A stretch of 63,064 nt of DNA from Paenibacillus sp. 598K (GCF_003851045.1 NZ_BFBX01000087.1:327-63390); one strand, 5' to 3'; counted from the stretch's first letter, positions 45,242 to 54,404 are shown. Notes: generated by a model not told the origin, from the sequence alone. Made by a program: numbers and translations.

Positions 45242-45826
45242 ATGAAAAAGAACACACGCAGCAACAAAGAGGTTGCTCTGCAATCTGCCTTTACCTTATT
45301 TCTGACGAAAGGCTTTCTGGCAACCAGCATGGACGATATCGTCGCCCATAGCAAGGTGTCCAAGACGAATATTTATTACTACTTCAAGACGAAGGAGGAA
45401 TTGCTCCTAGCGACGGTCAATCAGCTGATAGCACAGTACGAGCAGCAGATCGATGCAATTGCCTCGCGGAGCGAACTTTCGGTTCAGGGCAAGTTAACGG
45501 CAATTCTTCGTATCTTAACCAACAGCGATGAACAACCTAGTTACCTTGGCGGCTGCCCGTTCCTATCGCTGTACACCCAGACACCCGCGGATGCCGCTCA
45601 GATCAGAGAACGCATCAAACATTTTTTTGATCAACAGCTCTACAGTGTGGAAATGATCCTATCGCAAGGAATTGCTCAGGGGGAGCTGAGAGCGGACCTC
45701 CCTGTACGACCAACCGCTACCTTAATCGTCACCTCCATAGAGGGCGCGCTCTTTTTGGCCCAAGCGTCCAACAACCCGGAGCTCATCCCCAACTTATCGC
45801 CTGCTTTAGCCTCGTTGCTAAAGTAA
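45242..45826 (+). CDS. TetR/AcrR-family repressor
   Basis: A 194-residue regulator. The helix-turn-helix is DDIVAHSKVSKTNIYYYFKT with the following KEELLLATVNQLI. The C-terminal domain has CPFLSLYTQTPADAAQIRER, a pattern of TetR proteins with a YcdC-like ligand domain. No ribosome-binding site precedes ATG 45242, and the predicted transcript begins at the ATG, so the mRNA may be leaderless. Matching operators before this gene and before the downstream fusion gene indicate that it represses both. Confidence 0.88.
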   Translation: MKKNTRSNKEVALQSAFTLFLTKGFLATSMDDIVAHSKVSKTNIYYYFKTKEELLLATVNQLIAQYEQQIDAIASRSELSVQGKLTAILRILTNSDEQPSYLGGCPFLSLYTQTPADAAQIRERIKHFFDQQLYSVEMILSQGIAQGELRADLPVRPTATLIVTSIEGALFLAQASNNPELIPNLSPALASLLK

Positions 45827-45839
45827 TTTTTTTAACCAA

Positions 45840-45861
45840 ATTAGTACTGTTCAGTACTAAA
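45840..45861 (+). promoter_or_regulatory. TetR operator before the SDR-hydrolase fusion gene
   Basis: TTAGTACTG and CAGTACTAA form perfect nine-base arms around TT (45841-45860). It closely matches the operator at 45219-45240. It overlaps a weak promoter, TTAACC (45833-45838) and TACTAA, and lies 20 bases before the ribosome-binding site of the fusion gene. Confidence 0.7.
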
Positions 45862-45884
45862 AATGAATAAAGGAGCGTTTGCAT

Positions 45885-47741
45885 ATGAAAATCTTCATCA
45901 CTGGCGGGACCGGGTATATCGGAAAGCGTCTGCTGGCCAAGCTAGCCCCCTATCACCAAATCTATACCCTTGTTCGCCAGGAGAGCCGACTCCGCAACAT
46001 CATCGACCAGTTGCCTGACGAAGCTCAAGCAAACATCTTGCCTGTTATTGGCGATCTCGCCAAGCCACGCCTAGGTCTAAGCGATGCCGATTACCAGCAA
46101 GTGCTGACCGTCGATCAGATCATTCATGCAGGCGGTCCAATGAATATCGAGCTTTCACTTACCGAAGCGGAGCAATCATTCCTCTATCCTGCCCAATCCA
46201 TGGCGCAGTTAGCCCTGGCTATCCACGCCGCCAAAGGGCTGCAGCAGTTCATCCATGTCGCAGGCTTCATGAGCCCTTATGACGAGCAGAACGGCCAGTC
46301 CGATCTGAGCGATCAGTTAGCCTTATTGCCACCCTATGAGCAGATGAAGTTTAGAGCCGATGGTTATATCCGGCAATCTTTTCATGGCACGGGCATCCCA
46401 CTCTCTACTGTCAATCCAAGCGTCATCGTCGGCGATTCCTTCACCGGTCAGACCGAGCAGCTCGGGGGACTAGGCATCCTGGTCGATGCTGTCAGACGTA
46501 ACCTGATGCCGCTCGTCCCTGGAGGAGATGACGTCTGGCTGCCTATGGTGCATATCGATCATGTCGTCTCGTTTATTGATACCCTGGTCCATACAGAGGA
46601 TGCGGAGAGCAACACCTACTATTTGTTGGACGCCAAAAAAAATAGCCCCTCGATCCGGGCCTTGATCCAGGGCATGACAAAGGAGTTGCGAACCGCTCCG
46701 CCGCGAGGCGCGATCCCGCTCCCGATCCTCAAAACCGCACTGGGGCTGGGGGGCGGCAAGCTGTTAGGCATCCCCAAGGAGTCGATGAACTTTCTGGTGA
46801 AGTCGGATTTTCCTGTCGCGAGCAAGCTTGAGGCTGAACGCCGCACGGGCACGACTACATCGCTAGTCACGCCTACGCTCCCTTTTATCGTGAGCGATCT
46901 CGATTATCGGCTCAATCATGCCGGAGCTGTAGCTCCGCAAGGACAGGAGAGCTTCAGTGCACGCAGAAGAGGAGACCTCATCACGCTGGAGAACGACTTG
47001 CCCGGCACGCCGTTGATCTTCCTGCACGGCACCTTCAGCAGCGCGGATACGCTATGGCCGGTTTCCTCGTATCTGAGCAGCTTCCGCACCCTGTTCGTCG
47101 ACTTGCCTGGCTTCGGCCGCACACCTTACCATCATAGCCCTGATGTCATCGAAGGTTATGTCGAGCGCGTATCGGCGATGATCGCCGAGCTCGATCAACC
47201 GGTGATCCTGATCGGCCATTCCTTCGGCGGTTTCGTCGCCGCACGAGTGATGGAGCGGCTGCCCGCGCTCATCGACCGGCTCTTATTGCTGCAGCCCGTC
47301 CTCCATCCGGTGCCAGCGAGATATCGATTCCGCAGGTTAACCCAGGCTACCTTGAAGCATATGAAGCCCGCCGGCCTAGAGCAGCATTTGCTCCGCAGCC
47401 GCAGCTTCACCTCGCCTGGGCACCATCTGGAGGCGTACGTCCAAAGGGTCAGGCGCGATCTGCGGTCCCCGCGCATTCGCGCAACCAATGCCGCCGTCAT
47501 GGCCGCCTTGACCATGGACACTGCCACACATCTGTCTCCCGATGCATGGGACACTCGTCGCGTCAAGATTCTCTGGGGAACTCAGGACCGCGACCATCAC
47601 ATTCCGAAGTCCTTCGAGCACCTGAACATCACGCGACTTCCGCTGGGCCATCAGTTCCCGATCGAGTTCCCTGAGCGAACAGCCGAGTGGATAGGCGAGA
47701 GCGTGACGTCGCGCTACCTCGGGAAGGTCCCTTTTGTATAG
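45885..47741 (+). CDS. Fusion of extended SDR/thioester-reductase-like domain with alpha/beta hydrolase
   Basis: A 618-residue protein. Residues 1-345 form an extended NAD(P)-binding Rossmann domain (MKIFITGGTGYIGKRLLAKL; IHAGGPMNIELSLTEAEQSF; YEQMKFRADGYIRQ with a YxxxK-like site). Residues about 365-618 form an alpha/beta hydrolase with LIFLHGTFSSADTLW, the nucleophile serine in LIGHSFGGFVAARVME, and a late histidine in LPLGHQFPIEFP. The two halves are usually separate proteins. GGAGCG precedes ATG 45885. Joint control by the adjacent TetR suggests a response to a lipophilic or ester-like compound, which is inference. Confidence 0.85.
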   Translation: MKIFITGGTGYIGKRLLAKLAPYHQIYTLVRQESRLRNIIDQLPDEAQANILPVIGDLAKPRLGLSDADYQQVLTVDQIIHAGGPMNIELSLTEAEQSFLYPAQSMAQLALAIHAAKGLQQFIHVAGFMSPYDEQNGQSDLSDQLALLPPYEQMKFRADGYIRQSFHGTGIPLSTVNPSVIVGDSFTGQTEQLGGLGILVDAVRRNLMPLVPGGDDVWLPMVHIDHVVSFIDTLVHTEDAESNTYYLLDAKKNSPSIRALIQGMTKELRTAPPRGAIPLPILKTALGLGGGKLLGIPKESMNFLVKSDFPVASKLEAERRTGTTTSLVTPTLPFIVSDLDYRLNHAGAVAPQGQESFSARRRGDLITLENDLPGTPLIFLHGTFSSADTLWPVSSYLSSFRTLFVDLPGFGRTPYHHSPDVIEGYVERVSAMIAELDQPVILIGHSFGGFVAARVMERLPALIDRLLLLQPVLHPVPARYRFRRLTQATLKHMKPAGLEQHLLRSRSFTSPGHHLEAYVQRVRRDLRSPRIRATNAAVMAALTMDTATHLSPDAWDTRRVKILWGTQDRDHHIPKSFEHLNITRLPLGHQFPIEFPERTAEWIGESVTSRYLGKVPFV

Positions 47742-47762
47742 GAATCCCACATGGCCCAGCTA

Positions 47763-49121
47763 CTAAGCGGTCGGTCTGTCCCCCTGTCTGAATCGAATCA
47801 GAGACCATATCGACAAAAATCCAAGCACGCCCAAACAAATACTGATGCTGAACCGATTTCCTTCATCAAATACAAATAACAACGCAATAACCGTAAGAAC
47901 CAGGACCGTTACTCCCGTTATATAAGGAAACCCCCATACCTTAAAAGTTGGCTGAACAGGATAACGCGTTCTCAGTTTCAACTGGGAAGCTGCGATGCAA
48001 ATCCAGACCAGAATAACGACAAAACCAGGCACGGCAAGCAACACCTTGAACAATTGATCCTGTGCAAAGAGGCCAAGCATGGAACCGCCAATCAGTACCA
48101 CTGCGCATACCAACAGCGTATGAAACGGGCTCCCCTTGCGATTCGTTCTAGCAAGAAACTTTGGCGCTTCTCCGCCTGCAGCCAACGAGTACATCATGCG
48201 CGATGCCCCGTAAATGCCCGAATTCGCCGCTGACAACACCGCCGTCACGAGAATAAAGTTCATCACATGCGCAGCGCCCGGCAAGCCCGTAGATGCCAGC
48301 ACCTGTACAAACGGACTGCTTTCCGGCCCAATTTCATTCCACGGGATCAGCCCGCAGATGATCAATATCGGCAACGTAAAAAACAAAATGATCCGAAGCA
48401 TGAAGTTTCCCACAATGCGCGGCATCACCTTCTCGGCATTCTCCGTCTCCGTTAAGGTTAAAGCGATCAGCTCAGAGCCCCCATACGAAAACATAACAAT
48501 GAGCAAAGCCGAAAAGATCGACGTCCAGCCATTCGGGAAGAAGCCGCCTGCTTGCGTGTAGTTTTGCAAATAGGATGTGCTGCCGCTTGGAATGATGTTG
48601 AAAATCAAGCTTGCCCCAAGCACAATAAAAATAACGATCATGGCAATCTTAATTCCGGCTAACCAAAACTCAAACTCCCCGAACACACCTACACTAAGCA
48701 GATTGATCAGAATAATAAACACTGCGCACGCCAGACTGAGCATCCACAGCGGCGTATCCGCGAACCAATACTGCAAGAAGCTTCCTGCGGCAACAACCTC
48801 GATGACACAAACCGATAACCACATGAAGCAATACATCCAACCCATAACAAAGGAAACCCGGCTTCCAAACGCTTCTTGCACAAAATCTTTCATATTCTTG
48901 TTCTTATACACCGTAGCCATCTCTGCCATCGCCGCCATAACGACAAGCAATAACAGACCCGCAAAAATGTAGGTCACGATGACGCCTGGTCCTGCGACTC
49001 CGATGGTCTCGGCACTGCCTTTAAAAATACCTGTTCCGATTACGCCACCCATCGCCATAAAGATAATGTGTCTGGGCTTTAGCTTTTTTTGCAACGATTC
49101 CTCTGTCCGCGTCTGAGCCAA
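47763..49121 (-). CDS. Amino-acid permease of the APC family (GABA/proline-type)
   Basis: A 452-residue transporter with 12 helices. The first helix carries IIFMAMGGVIGTGIFKGSAE, the unwound GxGIF site that binds the substrate amino group, and the sixth reads ALLIVMFSYGGSELIALTLT. These match the amino acid transporter subfamily that imports amino acids with protons. The start is TTG at 49121, seven bases after AGGAGG; the ATG at 49148 lies before that site. It is convergent with the fusion gene and monocistronic. Specific substrate cannot be told. Confidence 0.9.
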   Translation of the reverse strand: MAQTRTEESLQKKLKPRHIIFMAMGGVIGTGIFKGSAETIGVAGPGVIVTYIFAGLLLLVVMAAMAEMATVYKNKNMKDFVQEAFGSRVSFVMGWMYCFMWLSVCVIEVVAAGSFLQYWFADTPLWMLSLACAVFIILINLLSVGVFGEFEFWLAGIKIAMIVIFIVLGASLIFNIIPSGSTSYLQNYTQAGGFFPNGWTSIFSALLIVMFSYGGSELIALTLTETENAEKVMPRIVGNFMLRIILFFTLPILIICGLIPWNEIGPESSPFVQVLASTGLPGAAHVMNFILVTAVLSAANSGIYGASRMMYSLAAGGEAPKFLARTNRKGSPFHTLLVCAVVLIGGSMLGLFAQDQLFKVLLAVPGFVVILVWICIAASQLKLRTRYPVQPTFKVWGFPYITGVTVLVLTVIALLFVFDEGNRFSISICLGVLGFLSIWSLIRFRQGDRPTA

Positions 49122-49269
49122 GTTACATCCTCCTGCTACGAAAAGCATGATCTCGCACTTTATTCACAAGCATAATACGAGGTATGCCCTATTGTCTATC
49201 GATTAGCTCACATACGAACGGTGAATACGACAAAATCCACTTCTGAATTAACTCTCCCCTAAAATGCAA

Positions 49270-49345
49270 AATCCACAACCTCGTGCGGTTGTGGATTAGC
49301 ATGATGGAGCGAAGGAATTTGAATTCCCTTCCTACACGACTCGAT
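49270..49345. other. Hairpin followed by a tRNA/ssrA-3'-end-like sequence (weak)
   Basis: AATCCACAACC (49270-49280) pairs perfectly with GGTTGTGGATT (49287-49297). A few bases later, TGGAGCGAAGGAATTTGAAT (from 49305), read on the minus strand, resembles a T-arm and acceptor end with one bulge. The order hairpin, GATGGAG, T-arm-like repeats what is seen at ssrA, so it may be an old integration scar. The match is too weak to be sure. Confidence 0.3.
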
Positions 49346-49565
49346 TCGCTACAATCTCGTCTATCTCATCCTTTAATAACAGGTACCTGTGAACACTTCT
49401 CATGATCGGTACTTTAGTTAATTTATATTTATCTACAAAGACCTTCATCTGATCTTTGGAGAGGCCCAATAATTCTCCTGCCTCCGTAACAGTTAAGACA
49501 ACTTCCTTGCTCGTTGCATTAAACGTCGCTTTTACTTTTAAGTTCCAGTCTTGAAAGTCATTCAT
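49332..49565 (-). CDS. Excisionase-like small helix-turn-helix protein
   Basis: A 77-residue protein. The core VLTVTEAGELLGLSKDQMKV followed by VPIMRSVHRYLLLKDEIDEI is the excisionase/MerR-like HTH_17 pattern, a winged helix common in mobile elements. AAAGGAAA lies before the ATG. It sits next to a hairpin and a T-arm-like fragment and marks the start of the AT-rich block. No integrase is in the window. It could instead be a stand-alone regulator. Confidence 0.6.
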   Translation of the reverse strand: MNDFQDWNLKVKATFNATSKEVVLTVTEAGELLGLSKDQMKVFVDKYKLTKVPIMRSVHRYLLLKDEIDEIVANRVV

Positions 49566-49646
49566 ATCGAGTTTCCTTTCTCTTTCCTAATCGATCGGAA
49601 TATACCATTATATCATGACTACAGACAAATACAATTCAATTATATT

Positions 49647-51197
49647 TTAGCCTTGCATGGACCAGGACTCTACGTCCCACGTTTTCGATACAAAATCTTC
49701 ATAGAATTCAGGCTCGTGAGAGACCAGAATGACCGTTCCTTTATACGCTTGTAGCGCTCGCTTCAACTCAGCTTTAGCGACGACATCCAAATGGTTTGTA
49801 GGTTCATCGAACAAGATCCAATTACTCTCGCGCATCAACAGCTTACAAAGACGAACTTTCGCTTGCTCTCCGCCGCTTAGCTGATTAAGCGATCGTGTGA
49901 TATGATCATTCTTCAGACCACAGCGCGCTAATGCCGATCTAACCTCACTCTGAGTCATATAAGAATATTCGTTCCATACGTCCTCTAGCGGAGTGATCGT
50001 TGGCGCCTTGGCCTCTTGTTCAAAGTAGGCGGGAAACAAATAATCTCCACGTGTCGTCTTGCCTTCTAGTGGGGGGATGACGCCAAGGATCGTCTTGAGC
50101 AGCGTGGATTTGCCTACCCCGTTACAGCCCACAATGGCAATCTTTTCTCCCCGTTCAATGACCATATCCATTTTGGGAAGCAGCGGTTTATTATAACCAA
50201 TAACCATGCCTTCGGCTTCAAATACCAGTTTCCCGCTTGCTCTGGCGTCCTTGAACTTAAAACTGGGCTTTGCCCCTTCCTCGGGCTTATCGATCAGTTG
50301 AATGCGATCCAGCTGTTTTTCACGACTCTTGGCTCGCCCAGAGGTTGAAGCGCGGGCTTTGTTTTTTTGAATAAACTCCTCTTGCTTTTTAATGTATCCC
50401 TGTTGCTTCTCATAAGCATCAATATGCTGCGCCTTATTCAGTTCAGCCATCTCTTTGAATTTCTCATAATTGGCCGTGTAACGCGTCAGCTTGGCAAACT
50501 CAAGATGATAAATCACGTTTACGACCTGGTTCATAAAGCTGGTTTCATGAGAAATTAATACAAACGCATGCGGGTAGCTTTTCAAATAATTCGTTAACCA
50601 GCTAATATGCTCTTCGTCCAAATAGTTCGTCGGCTCATCAAGCAAGAGAACGCCCGGCTTCTCCAATAAAAGCTTGGCCAGGAGAACCTTGGTACGCTGC
50701 CCCCCGCTAAGTGCGGTTACGTCTCGATCCAGGCCAATGGCATTGAGTCCCAATCCATTCGCCATCTCGTCAACCTTGACATCGATGAGATAAAACCCGC
50801 CGATTTCCAATTGTTCCTGGATTTCTCCCATCCGCAATAACAACTGTTCGAGCGTGTCGGAGTCCGCATCGCCCATTTGCGAGATAATATGATTCAGTTC
50901 CTCTTCTAATACGAGTAAAGGTGAAAAGGCATCCTTCAAAACATCCCGAATCGTCTTGCCTGCTTCAAGCTGCGTATGCTGGTCCAGATACCCATATTGA
51001 ACGCGCGGTGTCCAAACGACCTTCCCCTCGTCCTTCAATTGCTTGCCCGTCAAAATATTCATTAAGGTCGATTTACCTGTCCCATTCGCACCTACCAAGC
51101 CGACACGTTCACCCTCAAGCAAACGAAAGGACACGTTTCTAAATAAAACTCTATCGCCAAACGTATGGGTTAACTGTTCCACTGTCAACAAACTCAT
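49647..51197 (-). CDS. ABC-F family ATPase (translation factor or ribosome-protection type)
   Basis: A 516-residue cytosolic protein with two ATP-binding cassettes and no membrane domain. The first half has Walker A GANGTGKST, signature LSGGQR and Walker B LLLDEPTNYLDEEH; the second has GCNGVGKST, LSGGEQ and ILFDEPTNHLD. The linker between them (about 210-300) is charged and helical (GYIKKQEEFIQKNKARASTS), as in ABC-F proteins that act in the ribosomal E site. It resembles the YfmM/YkpA group more than known antibiotic-resistance members. ATG 51197 follows GGAGAT; the frame is open to 51395 without support. Confidence 0.9.
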   Translation of the reverse strand: MSLLTVEQLTHTFGDRVLFRNVSFRLLEGERVGLVGANGTGKSTLMNILTGKQLKDEGKVVWTPRVQYGYLDQHTQLEAGKTIRDVLKDAFSPLLVLEEELNHIISQMGDADSDTLEQLLLRMGEIQEQLEIGGFYLIDVKVDEMANGLGLNAIGLDRDVTALSGGQRTKVLLAKLLLEKPGVLLLDEPTNYLDEEHISWLTNYLKSYPHAFVLISHETSFMNQVVNVIYHLEFAKLTRYTANYEKFKEMAELNKAQHIDAYEKQQGYIKKQEEFIQKNKARASTSGRAKSREKQLDRIQLIDKPEEGAKPSFKFKDARASGKLVFEAEGMVIGYNKPLLPKMDMVIERGEKIAIVGCNGVGKSTLLKTILGVIPPLEGKTTRGDYLFPAYFEQEAKAPTITPLEDVWNEYSYMTQSEVRSALARCGLKNDHITRSLNQLSGGEQAKVRLCKLLMRESNWILFDEPTNHLDVVAKAELKRALQAYKGTVILVSHEPEFYEDFVSKTWDVESWSMQG

Positions 51198-51340
51198 TGC
51201 TCTCGATCTCCATTCATGTATGACTAACCGTATCATTGTAACACAAAAGCTTCTTCTGCATTCGATCGGCTTGAGGAACACCTCAGACCATAGAGCTTTC
51301 GCCATGCGAGAGCGGTGATGACTTTTCTTGCTTGAAATGC

Positions 51341-51369
51341 AAAAAAGACACCTGATTGAGTGTCTTTTT
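51341..51369 (-). terminator. Intrinsic terminator after the aspartyl protease gene
   Basis: AAAAAAGACAC (51341-51351) pairs with GTGTCTTTTT (51360-51369) around CTGATTGA. On the minus strand it ends in a T-run and lies about 30 bases past the stop of the gene at 51397. It separates that pair of genes from the ABC-F gene. Confidence 0.85.
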
Positions 51370-51396
51370 CGTGCGGAGATGACCCCTTTCACCATG

Positions 51397-51789
51397 CTAC
51401 CCGTCGACTCGATCTATCGTCATTTCCATAATATCAATATCTATTTTCGCCCCAACACGTTTTAAAAAGTTAAACCCTATTATCCCATCCATTTCAAGCC
51501 CGTAATCCATACTTCCGATTTCAACTTGAATGTTACGAGCAATGGTTTCTCCGATTCTAATTGAATCAATCATTTTGGTATAGACGTACTCTACACCGCC
51601 TCCCCCTCTAATTGTATCAACAGGATCGTCTTTTTCAGGAATTATGCCTATTCGGCCAACAATATCTGCATTTAAAAGCGTACTAGCAGAGCCAGTATCT
51701 ATAAGGACATTATCTAAACGCAAGCTTTTCCCTTGAAACGCAATATTTATCCCAATAAAGGGGAGACCATACCGTTCTGTTATCTTCAT
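51397..51789 (-). CDS. Retropepsin-like aspartyl protease
   Basis: A 130-residue protein with a single aspartyl protease domain. The catalytic motif reads NVLIDTGSASTLLNADIVGR, and the late hydrophobic-glycine motif is IIGFNFLKRVGAKIDI, the expected partner in the retropepsin fold, so a dimer would be needed for activity. There is no signal peptide. The ATG at 51789 overlaps the stop of the upstream gene in an ATGA arrangement; the frame extends to 51858 without a ribosome-binding site. Physiological target unknown. Confidence 0.82.
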   Translation of the reverse strand: MKITERYGLPFIGINIAFQGKSLRLDNVLIDTGSASTLLNADIVGRIGIIPEKDDPVDTIRGGGGVEYVYTKMIDSIRIGETIARNIQVEIGSMDYGLEMDGIIGFNFLKRVGAKIDIDIMEMTIDRVDG

Positions 51790-52043
51790 CGAGGACCTCT
51801 TACCCCTACATAGCGTTCTTTTGCAACCACTTCGGGACGCGAGGTATGAAAGAAACAATATTCGCGATGAGGCTCTTCTCGATGTAGTTCACTATATCTT
51901 TTCAGAGCTTCCACCGAGTCATCAAAAGAATCAATCACTGTCATCTCTTCAATGAAACGTTGCCCTTCCTTTGAAAAGGCCTTTGTCGCTTCCAATACAA
52001 CCCATTCATCAGGAAAACGCTCCTGAACTTCATTCCATCTCAT
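51786..52043 (-). CDS. Small protein coupled to the aspartyl protease
   Basis: An 85-residue acidic protein, MRWNEVQERFPDEWVVLEAT at its start and HREYCFFHTSRPEVVAKERY near its end. The same kind of small protein is often found just before bacterial retropepsin-like genes, a recollection that should be verified. GGAGG eight bases before ATG 52043 decides the start; the GTG at 52052 overlaps that site. The overlap with the next gene implies a functional pair. No family function is known to me. Confidence 0.7.
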   Translation of the reverse strand: MRWNEVQERFPDEWVVLEATKAFSKEGQRFIEEMTVIDSFDDSVEALKRYSELHREEPHREYCFFHTSRPEVVAKERYVGVRGPR

Positions 52044-52194
52044 CTCGAACACCTCCAGGTTACTTAGTTATGGCTAGTATATCATATCGATATACAGCGT
52101 AAAACCAAAAGCATGCCGACACGGTTTCTTCAGCCGATCCAACCTCTACTTCCCCTTCCATCAGACCATTTCGGCACTACGGGAGCATTCCGCT

Positions 52195-54285
52195 TTAACT
52201 CCCTTGCAATTGAATATGATCCGGCCCCAACGACTTGAACAATATAACAGCCATTTCCTGTTTATTAAGCGCGCGTTGCGAGGCAAAATCGATCTGGCCT
52301 ACCCTTTCAACGACCTCAGGTCCATAGAGCTTCCAATGGATCGCAGAGCTGACGGCATCCACTGCCCAATCCGATGTGCCAGGAACGAGCACTACATCCG
52401 CATCGGGCGCCTGAACGCCGCTTGCTGTCAGCAGTCTATACATAATTACGGCCGCTTCTTCCCGTCGAATCGGACGATCCGGTTCAAATTTGTCTGCCCC
52501 TGTACCGTTCAACAGACCCGCCTCGGCCGCCGCCTGGATATCCGACCGGTAGGGAGACTGCTCGATGTCCGTAAATAACAACTGGTTCGTGGCGCTCGTA
52601 ATGTTCCAGATCGCATTAAGCGCGTGAATGAACTCTCCTCGCGTAACCGTCTGCCCAGGTCTGTACAGCTCCGCCGAGTCGGCCTCAAGATAGCCGAACG
52701 ATCGAAGTCCCAGAATGGATTCGGCATAGGGATGCTCTAGCGGCACATCCGGCAACCCCACCCGATCCTCCTGTGCCTTCATGGCATAACTGACAAAGTT
52801 GGAGTACTTCAAGGCTGTGACCAGGCCGTCTTCTTCCTCCTTGAAAGCAAGTATCTTGCCCTCATCGTCCACGAACAGCAGATCGTCCAATTGTGTCAAG
52901 ATATGATCTCCCTGGTAATCAGTCACTACCAGTTCACCATCGCCGGCTACCTTAACTCTGGTCAATAACTTCATCCGCAAATCCGAGTACAGCCCTTCAA
53001 GCCGTACGAGCGCTTCTTCTGGCTGGGGCTCATAATCGGCTGGACCGAACAACGTCCGACCGCCCTTAAAATAATGATCCATGAAGGCGGTGAAAAACTC
53101 ATCGCGCAGCTCTTCATTGGAGCTATAGGAAAGAAAAATGCCGGTCTTGCGGTCGGGGAGCAGCCAGAGTAGCGAGCTAAAGCCCGCAATATCGCCCGCT
53201 TTGGAGATGACCGCCTCGCCATTCGTCTTGCTTGGGAGGATCGGCGCTTCAAAGCCATAGGTGGTGTCTGGCAGATCGGGATGGATGGCAGTTTGGAAAG
53301 TAGCCATCGCCTTCACCGATTCGGGTGACAGGATGACAGTACCATCCGCCGTCTTGCCGCCATTCAAGAAGACCGTCATGAACCTTGCCATATCGGTAGC
53401 TGTTGAGATCATACTGCCCTCCGGCCATGACGAAGGGGAGAACCGATACAGCGGGATGGGATTGCCCTCTGCATCGAAGGAGGCAGCCAGCGTCCCGGCT
53501 ATCTCCGGGGTTACCTCATAGCTGCTGGAGAGCATGCCGAGCGGTTGGAACACATGCTGTTGCATATACTCTTCGAATCGTTGCCCGCTTGCCTGCTCTA
53601 CAATATATCCTTGCAAGCGCGAGGCGAAGTTATCATACATGTAGGTTGTGCCGGGCTCACGTATGACAGACGGAAAGTGAAGGAAGACGCCTTCCTTCAG
53701 CGAAGCCAGCTCGACAGCATCGTCAAAAACAAAGCCCGCATCCGTCGGCTCGCGCACTTCAAATCCGGTCGTATGGGTTAACAAGTGTTTGATGGTCACC
53801 GGTCTCCCAAAAGGATTGGTTAGCTTATAACCGTCCAAATATTTCTCGATGTTATCATCCAGATTGAGCTTTCCTTGGTCCACAAGCTGCATGATGGCCG
53901 CAGCCGTAAACACCTTGGAGACCGAGGCGATCCGAAAGCCTGTCCTCTCCCCTTCTACAGGCGTGTCTGCATGGCGCTCGACAGTTCCATACCCCTTGGA
54001 TACGAGCACTTCCCCATCCCGAACGACCGATACCGCAATGGCATTGGCCATCTCCCGAATGTCCGTTCTTCCAAAGAACGCATCCAGAAACGTCTCTACT
54101 TCGCCCCTCTCTCTTGGACCTGACGTAAAATCTGCGGCGAATGAAGGATTGGCAACAACCGAAGAACTTGCGGCCATGGAATCCACAAGTAGCCCTTGCG
54201 CATATGCACCTTCTGCACCGGCCAGGCTTAATACAAGCAACGCGGCCACCATTCGTTTTCTGATCAGGGACTTTCCTCTGTACAT
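52195..54285 (-). CDS. Secreted serine hydrolase (class C beta-lactamase fold) with SLH domains
   Basis: A 696-residue exported protein. After a signal peptide (RMVAALLVLSLAGAEGAYAQ) the penicillin-binding fold shows FRIASVSKVFTAAAIMQLVD (SxxK), YMYDNFASRLQGYI (YxN-like) and IKHLLTHTTGFE. A linker domain (about 420-520) precedes two SLH repeats (SFGYLEADSAELYRPGQTVT and IQAAAEAGLLNGTGADKFEP) that would tie it to the cell wall. It probably hydrolyses an ester or cell-wall amide outside the cell. ATG 54285 follows GGAG. It seems monocistronic. Confidence 0.85.
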   Translation of the reverse strand: MYRGKSLIRKRMVAALLVLSLAGAEGAYAQGLLVDSMAASSSVVANPSFAADFTSGPRERGEVETFLDAFFGRTDIREMANAIAVSVVRDGEVLVSKGYGTVERHADTPVEGERTGFRIASVSKVFTAAAIMQLVDQGKLNLDDNIEKYLDGYKLTNPFGRPVTIKHLLTHTTGFEVREPTDAGFVFDDAVELASLKEGVFLHFPSVIREPGTTYMYDNFASRLQGYIVEQASGQRFEEYMQQHVFQPLGMLSSSYEVTPEIAGTLAASFDAEGNPIPLYRFSPSSWPEGSMISTATDMARFMTVFLNGGKTADGTVILSPESVKAMATFQTAIHPDLPDTTYGFEAPILPSKTNGEAVISKAGDIAGFSSLLWLLPDRKTGIFLSYSSNEELRDEFFTAFMDHYFKGGRTLFGPADYEPQPEEALVRLEGLYSDLRMKLLTRVKVAGDGELVVTDYQGDHILTQLDDLLFVDDEGKILAFKEEEDGLVTALKYSNFVSYAMKAQEDRVGLPDVPLEHPYAESILGLRSFGYLEADSAELYRPGQTVTRGEFIHALNAIWNITSATNQLLFTDIEQSPYRSDIQAAAEAGLLNGTGADKFEPDRPIRREEAAVIMYRLLTASGVQAPDADVVLVPGTSDWAVDAVSSAIHWKLYGPEVVERVGQIDFASQRALNKQEMAVILFKSLGPDHIQLQGS

Positions 54286-54404
54286 TTGCAACCACTCCAC
54301 GAGTTCAATTTCACTGCACCAACACAACGAATTATAGACGCCATTTCCTCTTCTGTACCTGGCCTCTAGTCCGAGAAGATCTTGTGCTGGAGTCTAGTTT
54401 TCGA

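Noticed and set aside
49305..49345. Complete tRNA gene
   Set aside because: Only an acceptor and T-arm-like part can be folded; no anticodon or D arm follows.
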